Source: an uncultured Eubacteriaceae bacterium
Lineage (GTDB): Bacteria; Bacillota; Clostridia; Lachnospirales; CAG-274
Assembly: GCA_938042265.1 (NCBI GenBank)
Contig: CALIRN010000326.1
Span: 1-8,547, forward strand
DNA length: 8,547 nucleotides
Direction: 5' to 3'
The position numbers were made by a program, and so were the translations under genes. The notes under the pieces were generated by a model, which worked only from the letters and a program-made list of their open reading frames with translations, did not search any database and was not told the DNA's origin. Within the stretch, counting starts at the first letter, position 1. Every line of letters begins with the position of its first letter. This document shows, in pieces, positions 7,501-8,547 of this stretch.

Positions 7501-8274
7501 AACAACAAGTTCAAAATTATCAGGCTTCCCTGTTATATTTCCTGGTTCTCCATTAAACCCAAAACTAATACTGCACTTTGCTGGAATAACCGAGTTATAT
7601 CCTGCATTTATAATATTATACCTCTTATCCATATGGTTTTCAATAACAGCATTCCATATATTCACTATTTCCCCGTCATAATCAAAAGCTATATGCCAAC
7701 CCTCCATGTCAGCTTCAGTATTATTTGTAATAATAATTTGCGCAGAATATCCATCTCCCCAATCACTTAACACAAAATAATCAACGGTGTATTCCGCGAC
7801 GTTTGCAACATTGCTGTAAGCCAGCAGTTTTACATTCCGCGGCTTGGATATTTCACCCTCACAGGTGCCCGTAAAGCCAAATACAACGCTTTCTCCAACA
7901 GGTATATTTACTGAATTATTACCTCCTGCATTTTTTACAATGTATGTCGAATCTTTTTGTGATACAACCGTTGCATTCCATATATTGGATATATTATGAG
8001 GAAATTCAAATTGTATTTGCCAGTTTTCGATAGTAGTATCACTAATATTATTTATTGTAATTTCACCATTAAAACCGTCCTCCCATCTACTAATAACATT
8101 AAAGTCCATATCTATATTATTATCCAATTCATATACAGCACTGCCACTTACAACATCATCATTAACCACAACATTTGCTTCCGATGTAACTTTGTCCGCA
8201 AAAATATTCATTGATGCATTTGAAAATACCAACGTAGTCATTATAAGCATACTTAAAAATATTTTCATCTTCAT
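4540..8274 (-). CDS. Secreted M4 (thermolysin-like) zinc metalloprotease with tandem CBM2-like modules
   Basis: The product is a 1244-residue exported protease. A Sec signal peptide covers 1-26 (MKMK, hydrophobic core, cut probably after NIFA). Two CBM2-like modules follow at about 50-155 and 160-260, each with spaced tryptophans (W64, W85, W99; W172, W193, W207). An acidic linker runs 262-280, and an atrophied bacterial Ig domain spans about 282-363 (ISWESSNTSLITNDGRVTRP). The FTP-type propeptide (about 435-485, MYNGVPVWQSHLIITTDKAG) and a PepSY-like segment to about 555 come next. The M4 catalytic domain (about 560-990) has HELAH at 790-794, the third zinc ligand E827 with D831 in HEAYGD, and H915 in the position of thermolysin His231. 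All catalytic residues are therefore present. Three small beta-sandwich-like segments (about 991-1070, 1074-1133, 1170-1238) end the protein, with no LPxTG or dockerin. ATG 8274 is 8 bases from AAGGAGA (8283-8289). The substrate is unknown. The modules suggest binding to a polysaccharide surface. Confidence 0.94.
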   Translation of the reverse strand: MKMKIFLSMLIMTTLVFSNASMNIFADKVTSEANVVVNDDVVSGSAVYELDNNIDMDFNVISRWEDGFNGEITINNISDTTIENWQIQFEFPHNISNIWNATVVSQKDSTYIVKNAGGNNSVNIPVGESVVFGFTGTCEGEISKPRNVKLLAYSNVANVAEYTVDYFVLSDWGDGYSAQIIITNNTEADMEGWHIAFDYDGEIVNIWNAVIENHMDKRYNIINAGYNSVIPAKCSISFGFNGEPGNITGKPDNFELVVSGANDCSEKADDKNSDEAEVSNSDYYLVDIGYADRDYADSVTQDLFLPVSGVNSTISWESSNTSLITNDGRVTRPTDESGYVTLTATFTDDEGVSTKKEFVVKVIKQFDKRKLLNCTLSDIEDINGGEMPYIWIDGSTGNIDFILGKYTDYIVESPEEAIYSLNALKELYGIKDPENEYEFLQYYDLDTHKRIRLQQMYNGVPVWQSHLIITTDKAGNITSLNGSYDRIEGLSVAPVSTISEVNGSIGTAVENENGDMYICNKNGEFVLCWEIYNTNDGNTYMIQDGTLEVVEMYANKSHAYSYDGEEFEIVASMCSDIGESKSYKEYHEPWDVRTYAEIDKDKLELYEDINSIGGKSWIKYYSNNGGAMVSKYMHFSDEAEGVMTNFALAFYGKNILGSELYDLKNDVMYLSMDNRLNVIEYNDTDNIYYNMAVKAMSNVNRALDFYRNLGLKDISEVNGTKSQEELDENDYLESNGYYTKKSRTLYVVLSDGTISSSEGSTGGYNNKNKILELGVNGDYKACENFDIIVHELAHGILNNKIGLVPIESNSEVAEAKNTNYYSAAVHEAYGDIMACLASDNNWHIMKNNIDEGNSSRNIAAIATMETGDLGAVRVKVNGKTEEYVKVNNPKELEIYQTKVFYNKVPENVELSANCHNISTILSSAAYRMYANGIDKELLAKIWYNSMSELNLKRIDFEELAASVMVSAMELNCDDEQLNIIRKAFTDSNIYPGGNLVYGKAMDAFGNAVNEYNAYIGGEYKLCREGNKYFMFIYPKEVFRKAVITYTSDNCLDHTYTILENFGFFNIKIHDVIFDSGTVTCTVRGQVTCDQTHSDGMKVTLISDDGNLVFTTEVIGNHFLFLNVPYGFYNINVEDTRELEYEGERRADYTKRLILRMPVYNILNIIPTYKYHLIKYTLYNDIDGVKSPMTYVDFEVRERTDNSVWFKSISDSDGSIYFPNGGGNYDIYVDGKLVKSYCLGGENGA
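4577..4635 (-). repeat. Intact copy of the 59-base protease-tail repeat
   Basis: This is the functional partner of the degenerate copy at 3344-3399, in the same orientation and about 1.2 kb away. It encodes the last beta strands of the protease (about residues 1214-1233). The two copies bracket almost the whole membrane-protein gene, so recombination between them would delete that gene. Confidence 0.85.
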
Positions 8275-8366
8275 AAATAGTTTCTCCTTTTTATTATCTG
8301 AAAGTTAACAAACCAAAAACAAAAATCGCATTACTTTTCTCTATAATTATGCGGCTATGCCATCAT

Positions 8367-8394
8367 GGTCAAACAAAGCCTTATAACATTGACC
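8367..8394 (-). other. Inverted repeat in the protease leader
   Basis: GGTCAA (8367-8372) and TTGACC (8389-8394) form a perfect 6-base inverted repeat with a 16-base spacer. It lies within the predicted untranslated leader of the protease gene, next to further short dyads (GGCTATGCC near 8353-8361; CGCAT/ATGCG around 8327-8353). It could be a leader hairpin or a binding site for a regulator. There is no T-run, so it is not a terminator. No riboswitch family was recognised. Confidence 0.35.
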
Positions 8395-8457
8395 TCTGAC
8401 AATTATATTTCAATTGATTTGTTAAATACAACATATATTTTTATTATATTATATTGT

Positions 8458-8487
8458 ATTATATCATATTAAATATATTTCCGTCAA
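8458..8487 (-). promoter_or_regulatory. Sigma-A-type promoter for the protease/membrane-protein operon
   Basis: On the minus strand TTGACG (8482-8487, 5 of 6) and TATAAT (8458-8463, consensus) are 18 bases apart. A start near 8451 leaves an unusually long leader of about 175 bases before the protease ATG. The surrounding DNA is extremely A+T-rich, so alternative -10 hexamers are available. This one has the best -35. No gene was found on either strand between 8275 and the end of the window. Confidence 0.65.
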
Positions 8488-8547
8488 TTATTGTTATATA
8501 ATATACACGTGAATCTAATTTGGTAATAAACTTGTAATATTAGTTCA

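Noticed and set aside
4999..8214. Several plus-strand frames of 60 to 115 codons within the protease region
   Set aside because: All are antisense to one continuous 1244-codon gene with recognisable domains. They look like A+T-rich shadow frames.
8430..8480. Extremely A+T-rich tract as a replication origin or repeat array
   Set aside because: There are no DnaA boxes or iterons that I can see. It fits better as the -10/spacer region of the protease promoter.

Overview
The window looks like chromosome of a low-to-moderate GC Firmicute of the class Clostridia. The reasons are a two-subunit iron-sulfur L-serine dehydratase, a SAM-I riboswitch in front of metK, a four-cysteine ribosomal protein L28, strong AGGAGG-type ribosome binding sites, and secreted proteins of the type found in fibre-associated gut or rumen Clostridia (CBM2-like modules, an atrophied bacterial Ig domain). 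The genus cannot be fixed from sequence alone.

Layout: (1) 1-928, plus strand: last codons of sdaAB followed 1 bp later by complete sdaAA, a serine-to-pyruvate operon. (2) 929-1546: no intact gene. It holds the eroded remains of a NERD/HRDC nuclease-like gene (1068-1463) and the metK terminator. (3) 1547-2889, minus strand: metK with a SAM-I riboswitch leader. (4) 2905-3290, minus strand: rpmB (L28), with a hairpin after it and two promoter-like elements before it. (5) 3344-8487, minus strand: an A+T-richer accessory block. It is a strong promoter and a long leader, a 1244-residue secreted M4 (thermolysin-like) metalloprotease with two CBM2-like modules, a translationally coupled polytopic membrane protein of unknown function, and a short degenerate copy of the protease gene's 3' end.

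The housekeeping part is ordinary: serine breakdown, SAM synthesis under SAM feedback, and translation. The accessory block is the part worth attention. The protease has intact zinc and catalytic motifs, is exported, and carries modules that usually bind polysaccharide, so it probably acts while anchored to a glycan surface. The membrane gene starts at a GTG inside the protease stop region and was probably co-inherited with it. A 56-base, roughly 93% identical copy of the protease tail sits exactly at the membrane gene's stop codon. This suggests the protease/membrane pair was once tandemly repeated, or that a recombination event trimmed the locus.
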